From JANQEU01 sp965228045 (lineage in GTDB: Bacteria; Bacteroidota; Bacteroidia; Cytophagales; Cyclobacteriaceae): a DNA stretch of 64,000 nt. Location of the stretch: NCBI GenBank assembly GCA_965228045.1, contig OZ245789.1, positions 1,488,001 through 1,552,000 on the forward strand. The letters run 5' to 3'. The translations under genes and the position numbers were made by a program. Positions 24,504 to 33,311 of the stretch are shown here, piece after piece (positions within the stretch are counted from its first letter, which is position 1; each line of letters starts with the position of its first letter). The notes beneath the pieces are model-generated. The model was not told where the DNA came from. It saw only the letters and a program-made list of their open reading frames with translations, and searched no databases.

Positions 24504-27197
24504 TCATTCATCCCTCAAATATTTTACGGGATTGGACCTCGCGGCCTTCAGTGTCTGGTATCCCAAAGTAAACCCCGCGACAAGTATCATCACCGATCCC
24601 GCCACAAGAAAAGTTAAAGGGGTGATTTTATCCTGATACTGAAAATCAGCCTGCCAATTTTTCATAATGACCCAGGTCACCGGGGTCGAAACCACAAAAC
24701 CAATGATCAGTAATTTCCCAAATTCACTTGTGAGTAGTAAGATCACACTGGATACCGATGCACCAAGTACCTTTCTAATACCGATTTCCTTATTTCTTCT
24801 TTCTATGACATATGCTACCAGGCCAACCAACCCTAAACCGGCGATGATGGTGGCAATGACAGCATATAGATTAATGAGCTTTCCAAATTTTATTGTTGGT
24901 TCGAAGATCTCCCGGAACTGCTGATCCTGGAAATAAAATTTTAGAGGTAAAGTCGAAAATGATGACCAGTCTTCCTGCAAAGCGGTAAGTAATTCGCTTA
25001 TTTCGGTTCCTGACAAATCAGGTTTAAGCTGGAGCGACATTTGCCTGTAAGGGCCCATATATTCGACCTTTTCATTCAAATCCTTCTCATAAAAGATTGC
25101 AATTGGTAGTTGCTGCCATCGTATTTCCGATTCTATATCCTCAAAAACTCCAATAATTTGTTTATCCAGATCATAGTATTTTATCCGTTGTCCGATAGAC
25201 TGGCCTGGATCTGAAAAGTCAAAAGCCTCTGTCATGGATCGACTTATGATGACATTATCACGGTTGTTTTCTGATGGGTTAAAGTCTTTTCCAGCAATCA
25301 TTTTCAAACCATATATTCCAGAAAAATTCTCGTCTGCAGTAAGAAAACTAATTGGAATATCTTCTTTTCCATTGAGTGAGAAAGCTTCATCCGTGTGCCC
25401 GATATATGGTGGAGAATCTGATGAGAAAGTTGATTTCCTGATAACTGATGACTCTTCTATCTGACTCTGAAAGGATTTTATGGAGTTGTCCAGTCTTTCC
25501 ACATTTTGAATGACCAGAATATCATCTTTAGTAAATCCAAGGTCCATGTTTAGCCAGTATTGAACCTGGTTGTGGATGATCATTGAGCATGCGATCAGTG
25601 CAATTGAAACTGTAAACTGAACTGTCACTAAAAGCCTCCTGATAAAGTTGCCTCTTTTGCCACTGGAGAGTTGTCCTTTTATAACTTTTATTGGTTCTGT
25701 TGAAGATAAGAACATGGCAGGGTAGATGCCGGCCAACGTTGAGATGATCAAGGTCCCAACTATAAGAACGATGATCATATCAGGTTTAAAAATCAATTCC
25801 AGGGGGATCATTTTTCCCGAAACAACTTCAAAATAGGGTGAAAGTGTTCTTAAAAGGATAATGCTTACCCCAACGGAAATAGAGCAGAATACCAGGGATT
25901 CAAAGAGAAACTGGTATGTTATCGAGGATCTACTGGTACCAATGATTTTTCTTACGCCAATTTCCTTGCTCCTGCGAGAGGACTGAGCAGTTGTGAGGTT
26001 TACAAAATTGATTATCGATAGTAACAGGATCAACCCGGCTATAGTATCAAGGATAATGATAGTTTGGATATCCGATGTTTCATTTAGCCTCGAAAAAACT
26101 TTTCCTCCGCTCAGGTGAATATCCAATAGCGGTTGCATGAATAAGTCCCATGTTTCACCAGACTCCTGGAATTCCGCATAGGTCATGTCACGGTATTTCA
26201 TGAGAAACGGTTCAAGGTATTTACCGGGGACCTGGGCCACTTTCTTTGCGACAAGCTCCGGGTCTGCATCTGGTCTGAGCACACCAAATGTGACGAAGGT
26301 TGTCCACCACCAGGTATCATGGGCCCATTTTAGCCTTTGAATTGAACTCATTGATACCAGCAGGTCAAATGTGACATGAGAATTAGCAGGGATGTCTTTT
26401 GCAACACCGGTTACGAGGTAGCTATGGTTGTGATCTTCATCCTCGATTTGGATTTGCTCGCCCAGGACATCTGTTGTTCCGAAATACTTTTTCGCTGTAG
26501 ATTCGGTAAGGACCACAGAATACGGTTCATCAAGAGCTGAGGCCGGATTACCTTTTATAAGAGGGAATGTAAATACATCAAAAAACGTAGAATCTGCTGC
26601 TCTGAGTTGCCCCTCCTCAAATGTGAATTCCTCTTTTGTGGAGGAGATGGTTATCAGAGCGTCGCTATACGCGCAAACTCTGGTCATCGTCTCAAATTCC
26701 GGAACTTCAGCCTGGATGGCTCCCATGACCGCAGGTCCGGTCGAGCCAAAAAGCTCATCTACCTGTCCCCAAATGAAAGTTTGATTTATCCTGTAGATTC
26801 TATCTGCTTTTTCGTGGAATTTATCGTAACTGAATTCGTGCTTGGTATATAATGTGACATATATGCTTGCGGTGAATCCGATGGTGAGACATAGGATGGT
26901 CAATATCGAAAATGCTTTTTCTCTCTTTGCATTTCGATAGGTTGTTTTGAAGTAATTTCTGAATATATCCATTTGAGTGAGTTTTTGAGCAAATGAGAAA
27001 CCTCTGAGTAGTCCCGGACGAAATAGCCTTAAAACATCCAGGGTATACTTTATTTTAGCTTTTGTTGTAGACTTGTCCCGAGCATTTGTATTAAACCGTT
27101 CCAACAAATCTCCTTCGATATCTTCCCTGTAATCCGGATGGCAAAACCACCGGAAAAATCGGAGGGGGAGTTTCGGGGGAGTTCGTTTTTCATTCAT
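24504..27197 (-). CDS. FtsX/MacB-type ABC permease with permease-prefix domain (module C, third gene)
   Basis: The 897-residue protein starts MNEKRTPPKLPLRFFRWF; this ATG overlaps the stop of the upstream permease by 8 bases, the same arrangement as elsewhere in the array. The prefix domain (about 1-65) contains DYREDIEGDLLERF. The core starts near Met76 (MDIFRNYFKTTYRN), TM1 is at about 98-115, and two MacB/FtsX blocks follow. Coupling motifs are EIGVRKIIGT and EIGIRKVLGA; the tail is NPVKYLRDE. No ATPase domain. Last gene of the module C operon. Confidence 0.85.
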   Translation of the reverse strand: MNEKRTPPKLPLRFFRWFCHPDYREDIEGDLLERFNTNARDKSTTKAKIKYTLDVLRLFRPGLLRGFSFAQKLTQMDIFRNYFKTTYRNAKREKAFSILTILCLTIGFTASIYVTLYTKHEFSYDKFHEKADRIYRINQTFIWGQVDELFGSTGPAVMGAIQAEVPEFETMTRVCAYSDALITISSTKEEFTFEEGQLRAADSTFFDVFTFPLIKGNPASALDEPYSVVLTESTAKKYFGTTDVLGEQIQIEDEDHNHSYLVTGVAKDIPANSHVTFDLLVSMSSIQRLKWAHDTWWWTTFVTFGVLRPDADPELVAKKVAQVPGKYLEPFLMKYRDMTYAEFQESGETWDLFMQPLLDIHLSGGKVFSRLNETSDIQTIIILDTIAGLILLLSIINFVNLTTAQSSRRSKEIGVRKIIGTSRSSITYQFLFESLVFCSISVGVSIILLRTLSPYFEVVSGKMIPLELIFKPDMIIVLIVGTLIISTLAGIYPAMFLSSTEPIKVIKGQLSSGKRGNFIRRLLVTVQFTVSIALIACSMIIHNQVQYWLNMDLGFTKDDILVIQNVERLDNSIKSFQSQIEESSVIRKSTFSSDSPPYIGHTDEAFSLNGKEDIPISFLTADENFSGIYGLKMIAGKDFNPSENNRDNVIISRSMTEAFDFSDPGQSIGQRIKYYDLDKQIIGVFEDIESEIRWQQLPIAIFYEKDLNEKVEYMGPYRQMSLQLKPDLSGTEISELLTALQEDWSSFSTLPLKFYFQDQQFREIFEPTIKFGKLINLYAVIATIIAGLGLVGLVAYVIERRNKEIGIRKVLGASVSSVILLLTSEFGKLLIIGFVVSTPVTWVIMKNWQADFQYQDKITPLTFLVAGSVMILVAGFTLGYQTLKAARSNPVKYLRDE

Positions 27198-29790
27198 CTC
27201 GTAAGGCCTCACTAGGATTACTCATAGCTGTTTTCAAAGACTGATAACCAATCGCCAAGAGTGTTACAATGATCGCAGTGACACCGGCAATTAGAAATAC
27301 ATCGAAAGTGATCGATACCGTATAAGTATAATTTTGAAGAAATGAGTCCATCAGGTACCAACCCACTGGAGCAGCAATTACAAAAGCGATCAATATCAAT
27401 TTTACAAAGTCCTTTGATAGTAATGTGACAATACCCGCGACTGTTGATCCCAGCACCTTGCGTATTCCAAATTCCTTGGTGCGGCTAATGCAAACAAAAT
27501 AGATCAGTCCGTACAAACCCATACATCCAATCAAAGTACTGGCTATAGCGAAGAGGCTCAGTATGTTGGAAATTTTTCTTTCATTCTCGTAAAATCCTTT
27601 CATGGACTCTGATAAAAACTGGTATTCGAATATGTCATCGGGAAACAATGATGTCCAGTATTTTTCCAGGATGTCAATTCCGGCACTAAGGCTCTCAGGA
27701 TTGAGGCGAATGCTTGCAGTTTGAAAATTCCAGGGTCCATATATATAGAAGTGGGGTACAATGCGACTCTTCAGGCTCTGAGAATGATAATTTTTAACAA
27801 CCCCTACAATTGTCAACCTACTATCCTCGTCCTCGCCTGCCCAGGCGGTAATTGTTTTACCAAGCGCTTCCTCCGGATTGTCTAACCCCATTTTTTTGGT
27901 TGCTTCCTCATTTACGATGGTCCATCTTGTTGAATCATTCGGTAAGAGTTGCCTGCCTGCGAGCAATTCAATTCCATAAAAATCAAAGTAATTGAGATCC
28001 ACAAACTGGAACCTGGAAACAAACTCATCACTGAGGTCATTGTGGTTAACCGTAGACCACCATTGATTCGAGTGAGAGGAGGGAGCGGTTAATCCGAAAG
28101 TGGCATCATGGATTTCCGGATGCTGAAGCAATTGTGTACGGAGCAATTCCCTTTTTTCTGAGTTTTCTTTATCTGGCATTGAAATCGTCACAATCGACTC
28201 CTGGTCAAATCCAAGGTCTTTATTATAGAAGAACTCCATTTGCCTGGATCCGATGATAACGCCAATAACCATAATTTGGGCAATGGCAAATTGGCAGATT
28301 ATTAAAACCTTTCGCAAGGGTACACTTCCATGGGTAGTCTTGGATTGACCTTTATTGAATATTTCCGCAGGAGTGAACCTGGAACTTACAAAAGCCGGAT
28401 AGAGCCCTGAAAGCAAAGTGATCAAAACTCCAAGAGCAGCCAGGAAAATAAATGTAGACAGACTCCAGACATTGGCTTCCGCAACACCGGTATTCAATAA
28501 ATGACCTGACTGATTTTGTATAATGGAACCTACGCAAACGGCAAATACTAATGAAATCAAAACAATGATTCCGGTTTCTATTAGAAATTGACCCAGAATC
28601 AAGCGACGGGAACTACCCATTACTTTTCTGACGGCGATTTCTTTGTTTCTTTTCAGCGTCTGAGCGGTCGAAAGGTTGATAAAATTGATACAGGCGATAA
28701 GGATGAAGAATCCGCTTATATATAATAGGGATTCCATTATCCATTCCTTCGTGCCGTAGTTGTAAGAGCCGCTGGCAGGATTAAAATGAGCATCATTCAG
28801 CGAGATAAACTCAAAACCGACATACTTGTATTCCTCTTCATATTCCGAGAATATTTCATCCAATTTGGCCTCAGCCACTTTTGGATCCGCTCCTTCTCTG
28901 ATCAGAACATATCCATGATGATCTGAATCACCCCCGGCCCAATTGTCTTTCGTTTCCCAGTAATCCTGATCGAGTCTGCGGGTTTCCATTGAGACCAACA
29001 TTTTGAATTGGAATTCAGAATTAGCTGGTACTTTTTCAATAATCCCAGCTACAATGAGATCGTAGTTATTGTTATATCGGATTTTCTTTCCAAGCGACTC
29101 CCGTTCTCCGAATAATTTGCGCGCAGTTTCGGTATCCAGTACAACCTGATTTGGTTGAGAAAGGGAGGTTTCCGGGGATCCTGAAAGCCAGTTAATGTCT
29201 ATGATTTTGAAAATTTCCGGCTCAATGAAGTACGCTCCCGAATGTTTTAATTTCCTGTCCTCTATTTCCAGGGTGGGAGGGTAATCCTTTAAAACAGCCC
29301 CAGCGGCTTCGACTTCAGGTACATTTTCTTCCAATGCATGGATCACTCCATAGGGAATATGTGAACCGGCACCATCATCAAGTCTTCCGAATCGCATGAT
29401 TTGAAAAGCCCGGTCGTAGTTAGAGTGGTAGGTATCAAAACTGCGCTCAAACCGAACGATTGAAAACAAGGATAGCGCAATTCCAATCGCTATAGAAAGT
29501 CCGACTATATTGATGACCGCGTATTGTTTATTGCGGTACAGGTTTCTAATAGATACTTTAAAATGATTCCTGAACATGGTAAATCCGTTGAGTTTTTGAA
29601 TTCCTTTAATTTCTTTGATAATACCCGGTCTGAAAAGTGTCAAAACTTCGACCGCAAAACGCCAGCGAGATTGGTTTCTTTCGAATCGCTCCAGCAGATC
29701 ACCTTCGATATCCTCCCTGTAATCGGGGTGACAAAACCACCGGAAAAAGCGGAGTGGGAGGTGGGGCGGATTGTGCCTTTTGCTATTCAT
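27190..29790 (-). CDS. FtsX/MacB-type ABC permease with permease-prefix domain (module C, second gene)
   Basis: The 866-residue protein starts at ATG 29790 (MNSKRHNPPHLPLRFFRWF). An in-frame TTG 21 bases upstream lies in the stem-loop repeat and is rejected. Prefix domain about 1-60, core start Met72 (MFRNHFKVSIRNLY), TM1 at about 90-105, then two MacB/FtsX blocks with coupling motifs EIAVRKVMGS and EFGIRKVLGS; the tail is NPSEALRDE. No ATPase domain. It is separated from the first permease of the module by 322 bases of scar sequence, so it may be transcribed less well or from a new start. Confidence 0.85.
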   Translation of the reverse strand: MNSKRHNPPHLPLRFFRWFCHPDYREDIEGDLLERFERNQSRWRFAVEVLTLFRPGIIKEIKGIQKLNGFTMFRNHFKVSIRNLYRNKQYAVINIVGLSIAIGIALSLFSIVRFERSFDTYHSNYDRAFQIMRFGRLDDGAGSHIPYGVIHALEENVPEVEAAGAVLKDYPPTLEIEDRKLKHSGAYFIEPEIFKIIDINWLSGSPETSLSQPNQVVLDTETARKLFGERESLGKKIRYNNNYDLIVAGIIEKVPANSEFQFKMLVSMETRRLDQDYWETKDNWAGGDSDHHGYVLIREGADPKVAEAKLDEIFSEYEEEYKYVGFEFISLNDAHFNPASGSYNYGTKEWIMESLLYISGFFILIACINFINLSTAQTLKRNKEIAVRKVMGSSRRLILGQFLIETGIIVLISLVFAVCVGSIIQNQSGHLLNTGVAEANVWSLSTFIFLAALGVLITLLSGLYPAFVSSRFTPAEIFNKGQSKTTHGSVPLRKVLIICQFAIAQIMVIGVIIGSRQMEFFYNKDLGFDQESIVTISMPDKENSEKRELLRTQLLQHPEIHDATFGLTAPSSHSNQWWSTVNHNDLSDEFVSRFQFVDLNYFDFYGIELLAGRQLLPNDSTRWTIVNEEATKKMGLDNPEEALGKTITAWAGEDEDSRLTIVGVVKNYHSQSLKSRIVPHFYIYGPWNFQTASIRLNPESLSAGIDILEKYWTSLFPDDIFEYQFLSESMKGFYENERKISNILSLFAIASTLIGCMGLYGLIYFVCISRTKEFGIRKVLGSTVAGIVTLLSKDFVKLILIAFVIAAPVGWYLMDSFLQNYTYTVSITFDVFLIAGVTAIIVTLLAIGYQSLKTAMSNPSEALRDE

Positions 29791-29938
29791 TCCTGTTGGG
29801 ATTACCCCCAACCCCTAAAGGGGAGTTGAGTTTTTCGTGACAGGTCAATCGAATTTTATTAAGTACAACTTCTAATTCAATTTCGACCTCCTTATTGGTA
29901 AATCTTATAACATCCATGCCAAACTGATCGTTGCTCAT
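29783..29938 (-). pseudogene. C-terminal fragment of a DUF559 endonuclease-like gene
   Basis: A 51-codon reading frame encodes QFGMDVIRFTNKEVEIEL and then VVLNKI. This matches the last strand and helix of the DUF559 (Vsr-like endonuclease) family, where a GIxVIRFTNEEV stretch ends the domain. The N-terminal two thirds, including the catalytic part, are missing, so it is a remnant and not a working gene. The tail of the frame runs through the stem-loop repeat (SPLGVGGNPNR) and overlaps the start of the next permease. Confidence 0.6.
29785..29832 (-). repeat. Stem-loop repeat, copy 1
   Basis: A 48-base unit directly before (and including) the start codon of the second module C permease. It forms a hairpin: CCCC / GGGG stem with a TAAA loop and flanking CAA / TTG pairs. 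A 47-base copy with two substitutions and one deleted base stands at 32786-32832, again directly before a permease start. Confidence 0.7.
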
Positions 29939-30120
29939 CTTTCGTAAATATTTGCAAAATAAAATTGAACAATTCCACCCTTTAGGGTCGGGGTAAAGAA
30001 TTGTTTGAAATACGAGTCGATCACAGTTGCCGTAAATGAACTATTAACGAGCTTTTTCAAGCAAAACCACCGGAAAAATCGGAGCGGTAGGTGCGGTGGA
30101 TTGTGCTTTTTGCTATTCAT
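29935..30120 (-). pseudogene. Truncated 5' end of a lost permease gene
   Basis: The frame starts MNSKKHNPPHLPLRFFRWFC, the exact prefix-domain start of the module C permeases, and its ATG overlaps the stop of the upstream permease in the same way as intact junctions in the array. After residue 20 the similarity ends; the other 41 codons (starting LKKLVNSS) resemble nothing I know. This is most simply the stump of a permease gene whose remaining roughly 2.6 kb was deleted, with the DUF559 fragment joined to it. The stretch 29939-30060 otherwise holds only a CCCTTTAGGG motif near 29980 that recalls the stem-loop repeat. Confidence 0.7.
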
Positions 30121-32791
30121 TCCTGAGTTGGTTTACCGGGTTGATCAAAGTAGCTCTGTAGATTCTAAAGAAAACGGAAAGGATTGCGATCACTACCAAA
30201 ACAATCACTGGAATTAAAACCAACTTCCATGATATCGAGATATGGTAGGCGAAGCTATCAAGCCATTGGGATCCACCTAATATGAACAATGGTATAGAAA
30301 TACCGGTGGAAATGGCTAGTAGCCAAAAGTATTCTCGGGATAGGAGCAATATCAATTGGTCCCTTTTGGCGCCAAGCACTTTCCTGATTCCGATTTCCTT
30401 GATCCGGAATGAAATAGAAAACGCCACCAGAGAAAAAAGACCCAATATTGAAATGACAACGGCTAAAATGGTAAAGGCCCCGAATAGTTTTCCGAATTGC
30501 TGTTCGGATTGATATTGTTGATTGAATCTGGAATCAAGGAAATAGGCATTATACGGGTCTTTTGGATAAATTTCTCGGAAATGAGCTTCAATAGATGCCA
30601 ATGATCCAGACAGGTTGCCCGTACTTAACCTGATGGACAAATAAGCATTATAAAGGTCTACAATTCCGTAAATAGTCGGGGCAATCGGCTCATGAAGCGA
30701 GTTCCAGTTGACATTTTTTACTACTCCATGGATCCTTAAAGTGTCAAGGTTAGTCATTATGATGTGTTCACCAATTGCTTCATTCGGGGAGCCCAGTTCA
30801 AAAACTTTGACAGCTTCTTCATTGATAATAACTGCTTCGTAATCTTTTAGGTCCGGCGTAAAAGGTCCGCCAGCCAGAAAATCGAATTGATAGGCATCAG
30901 TAAAAAATCGATCCACTAATACTGCCCTTCCATCTTTCTCATGGTCTCTGGGAACTCCAAGTTTTCGCATACCACCCCACCAGACTTCTCCCGTTCCCGG
31001 AATATTTGTGGTACCAGTTATTGCATGAATATTTGGATCTGAAAGAAGTGAGTTTTTAAATCGTTCATGTTTGATTGGTAACAACTCACGTCCATCATCC
31101 AGAAATGCCCTGGGACCTTCCACTACAAGTATCTGGTCCATTGCAATGCCAAGTTCCTTTTCTCTCATGAAAATAACCTGTTGATAGATAAGATAGGTTG
31201 CCAAAGTCAGTATAAGCGAAATGCTCAATTGTACCACAATCAATGATTTTCGAAATGCACTTCCGTTATTGTAAGTGCTGCCAATGTGATCTCTTGTTCC
31301 AGTGCCCCAACTTAGTGCAATGAAAGTGGGATAAAGACTTGAAATCAGTGATCCGGCCACAATAACAAAGAATGCGCTTAACCAGAATCCAACCGAGTGA
31401 AACAGTGAAAATTGTAGTTCTTTTCCCATCAAATCTCCAACGTCTGGAAGTAACAAGAAAGTTGGTATAAGGGCTAAGAAGAACGCGACAGTATTGAAAA
31501 TCAGCGACTCGATAAAAAATTGCGTAGCAAGCTGACTTTTAGCTGCGCCAATGGTCTTACGTATCCTTATCTCCTTGAACCTTTTCAAGGCCTTCGCAGA
31601 AGTAAGATTGACGTAGTTGATCCATGCAATGAGTAAAATGATGACACCTACAATTTGAAATAACCAGATGTTTTTCATGGAACCATTTTTCTCGTCAAGA
31701 TCATTCGCAAAATATGTGTGAAGGTGTACCGCATCTATCCGTTGCAAGTCCATGGTTAGCGCCTCGTCGCTTTGCTCCATATCCTCCCCCCAGTGCTCAT
31801 ACAACAGCTCTTTTAACCGGTCACTTACTAATTTTTTATCGGTATTTTTTTCGAGGTGCAGGTAGGTGTGAAAATTGGTCCATCCCCATCCGTCTCCTCT
31901 TACATAAAGCCCATAATGACTCAGAAGAAAATTGATAGGAATCAGGTAATCAAAGTTCATATGAGAGTTTGCCGGTAGTTTTTCAAGTACACCGGTTACT
32001 GTGAATTCTCCACTGATGGACCCTCCGTGAACTCTGACGATTTGTCCAATCGGGCTTTTCTTACCAAAATGTTTCTGAGCTGTTTCCGCCGTAAGAATGA
32101 TATTTTGTTGATCAGCTAATGCGGTCTCAGGGTTGCCCAGCGCTAGCGGGAAAGTAAACATATCCAGAAATCCATCATCAACATACCATATGCCAAATTC
32201 AAGGAATTTTTTGGTTTGATCCTGACTGGAAACCACTACTCCTTCGTCAGAATACATAGGTCTGATCCTGACCATCCCTTTGATACCAGGGATTTTTTCT
32301 TCGGCCTCCGAACCGAGCTTATGAGGTGTTTGTGTGGTATTGAAATTGAATTCTCCTGCCCGGAATGATGACTGAATAATTCGGAATTTGTGTTGGTAGT
32401 CCTCATGAAAACTATCAAAGCTTTGTTCGAATCGAGCGTATTGAAATATTGTAATACTACCAAACATGGCAATGATCAGTCCCAACAAATTGATCCAGGT
32501 GTAGGTCTGATCACGAAGAAATACTCGTTTTGTAGTTTTTGTATAATGCCCAATCATCAGAAGGGATTGGCTATGCAGGTTTAAAAAACTCTTTCTCATA
32601 AGGCTCGGTCGTAATAATGAGGCCAGGCTTAGCAAGAGACTCCAACTGGCTCTCTTCTTGCCTTTTTCCTTTAGCCCTCTTTCATATCGCTCAAGCAAAT
32701 CTCCTTCAATATCCTCCCTGTAGTCCGGGTGACAAAACCATCGGAAAAACCGAAGCGGGAGTTTGGGAGGATTGTGCTTTTTACTATTCAT
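30113..32791 (-). CDS. FtsX/MacB-type ABC permease with permease-prefix domain (module C, first gene)
   Basis: The 892-residue protein starts at ATG 32791 (MNSKKHNPPKLPLRFFRWF), just inside stem-loop repeat copy 2; an in-frame TTG 21 bases upstream is rejected. Prefix domain about 1-60 with DYREDIEGDLLERY; core start near Met79; TM1 at about 100-118; two MacB/FtsX blocks with coupling motifs EIRIRKTIGA and EIGIRKVLGA; tail NPVNQLRNE. No ATPase domain. It follows the module C padR by 70 bases that contain the repeat, unlike modules A and B where the genes overlap. Confidence 0.85.
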   Translation of the reverse strand: MNSKKHNPPKLPLRFFRWFCHPDYREDIEGDLLERYERGLKEKGKKRASWSLLLSLASLLRPSLMRKSFLNLHSQSLLMIGHYTKTTKRVFLRDQTYTWINLLGLIIAMFGSITIFQYARFEQSFDSFHEDYQHKFRIIQSSFRAGEFNFNTTQTPHKLGSEAEEKIPGIKGMVRIRPMYSDEGVVVSSQDQTKKFLEFGIWYVDDGFLDMFTFPLALGNPETALADQQNIILTAETAQKHFGKKSPIGQIVRVHGGSISGEFTVTGVLEKLPANSHMNFDYLIPINFLLSHYGLYVRGDGWGWTNFHTYLHLEKNTDKKLVSDRLKELLYEHWGEDMEQSDEALTMDLQRIDAVHLHTYFANDLDEKNGSMKNIWLFQIVGVIILLIAWINYVNLTSAKALKRFKEIRIRKTIGAAKSQLATQFFIESLIFNTVAFFLALIPTFLLLPDVGDLMGKELQFSLFHSVGFWLSAFFVIVAGSLISSLYPTFIALSWGTGTRDHIGSTYNNGSAFRKSLIVVQLSISLILTLATYLIYQQVIFMREKELGIAMDQILVVEGPRAFLDDGRELLPIKHERFKNSLLSDPNIHAITGTTNIPGTGEVWWGGMRKLGVPRDHEKDGRAVLVDRFFTDAYQFDFLAGGPFTPDLKDYEAVIINEEAVKVFELGSPNEAIGEHIIMTNLDTLRIHGVVKNVNWNSLHEPIAPTIYGIVDLYNAYLSIRLSTGNLSGSLASIEAHFREIYPKDPYNAYFLDSRFNQQYQSEQQFGKLFGAFTILAVVISILGLFSLVAFSISFRIKEIGIRKVLGAKRDQLILLLSREYFWLLAISTGISIPLFILGGSQWLDSFAYHISISWKLVLIPVIVLVVIAILSVFFRIYRATLINPVNQLRNE

Positions 32792-32832
32792 TCCTGTTGG
32801 GAATACCCCCAACTCCTAAAGGGAGTTGAGTT
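32786..32832 (-). repeat. Stem-loop repeat, copy 2
   Basis: Near-identical to the unit at 29785-29832. The hairpin here is a perfect 7-bp stem CAACTCC / GGAGTTG around TAAAG (32810-32828). It sits between padR and the first permease of module C. No transposase is linked to it. Confidence 0.7.
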
Positions 32833-32861
32833 ATTGGCGCCTTTGCGTGCTACTCTCATTA

Positions 32862-33194
32862 TTACTTTCTGGATAGTGCTATTTCAGGTATGGCATTCCA
32901 AAGACCCAATCGCTGTTCCTTAGCTTCTTCCAATGCACTTTGACCGTAGGATGTGAGTTGAAAAAATCGTTTTCTTTTTCCCCCTCTCATGCTGGTGGCT
33001 TCACCAAACTCCGAAGTCAGATATCCTTTTTTTTCCAGCCTTCTCAGGACCGTCTGGAGCGCTCCAATGCTTACTTTCCTGTTGAGACGTTCTTCCATTT
33101 CATCTATTATGGCTACACCGTATGCTTCACCATATAGAATTGCTACTGTTAGCAACACTACCTCCTCAAATTCTCCCAATTGATGTTTTCCCAT
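32862..33194 (-). CDS. PadR-family transcriptional repressor (module C)
   Basis: The 110-residue protein starts MGKHQLGEFEEVVLLTVAILYGEAYG and contains SIGALQTVLRRLEKKGYL and RGGKRKRFFQLTSYGQSALEE, the PadR winged helix. It precedes the three-permease operon. Its own promoter -7 element (TACATTTG, 33219-33226, minus strand) overlaps an inverted repeat that is probably its operator. Confidence 0.88.
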   Translation of the reverse strand: MGKHQLGEFEEVVLLTVAILYGEAYGVAIIDEMEERLNRKVSIGALQTVLRRLEKKGYLTSEFGEATSMRGGKRKRFFQLTSYGQSALEEAKEQRLGLWNAIPEIALSRK

Positions 33195-33218
33195 GTGATT
33201 TGTAAATTATATTTACCT

Positions 33219-33259
33219 CAAATGTAGTTTTTTAATGTTTTAATAAACTACATTGTAGT
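33219..33259 (-). promoter_or_regulatory. padR (module C) promoter with inverted repeat
   Basis: AATGTAGTTT (33221-33230) and AAACTACATT (33245-33254) form a perfect 10-bp inverted repeat with 14 bases between; a further TTGTAGT half site follows at 33253-33259. The padR-proximal arm overlaps the minus-strand -7 element TACATTTG (33219-33226), 24 bases before the ATG. Confidence 0.65.
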
Positions 33260-33269
33260 CAAAATGTTT

Positions 33270-33303
33270 CAAAAAAACCCCGGAAAACTATTTCCAGGGT
33301 TTA
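33270..33303 (-). terminator. Terminator after the Ig-repeat T9SS gene
   Basis: AAACCC-C-GGAAA pairs with TTTCC-A-GGGTTT around a short ACTA loop, and on the minus strand a run of seven T follows. It lies just past the stop codon of the gene that ends at 33312. Confidence 0.75.
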
Positions 33304-33311
33304 AATCCCAA

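Noticed and set aside
29791..29811. TTG start giving the permease an extra MGVIPTG (also at 32812)
   Set aside because: These residues come from the stem-loop repeat, and the ATG that follows gives the same N-terminus as the related permeases.
13475..33194. The permease array as a prophage or transposon
   Set aside because: No integrase, transposase, tRNA-end or flanking direct repeat was seen; the genes resemble chromosomal duplicates.
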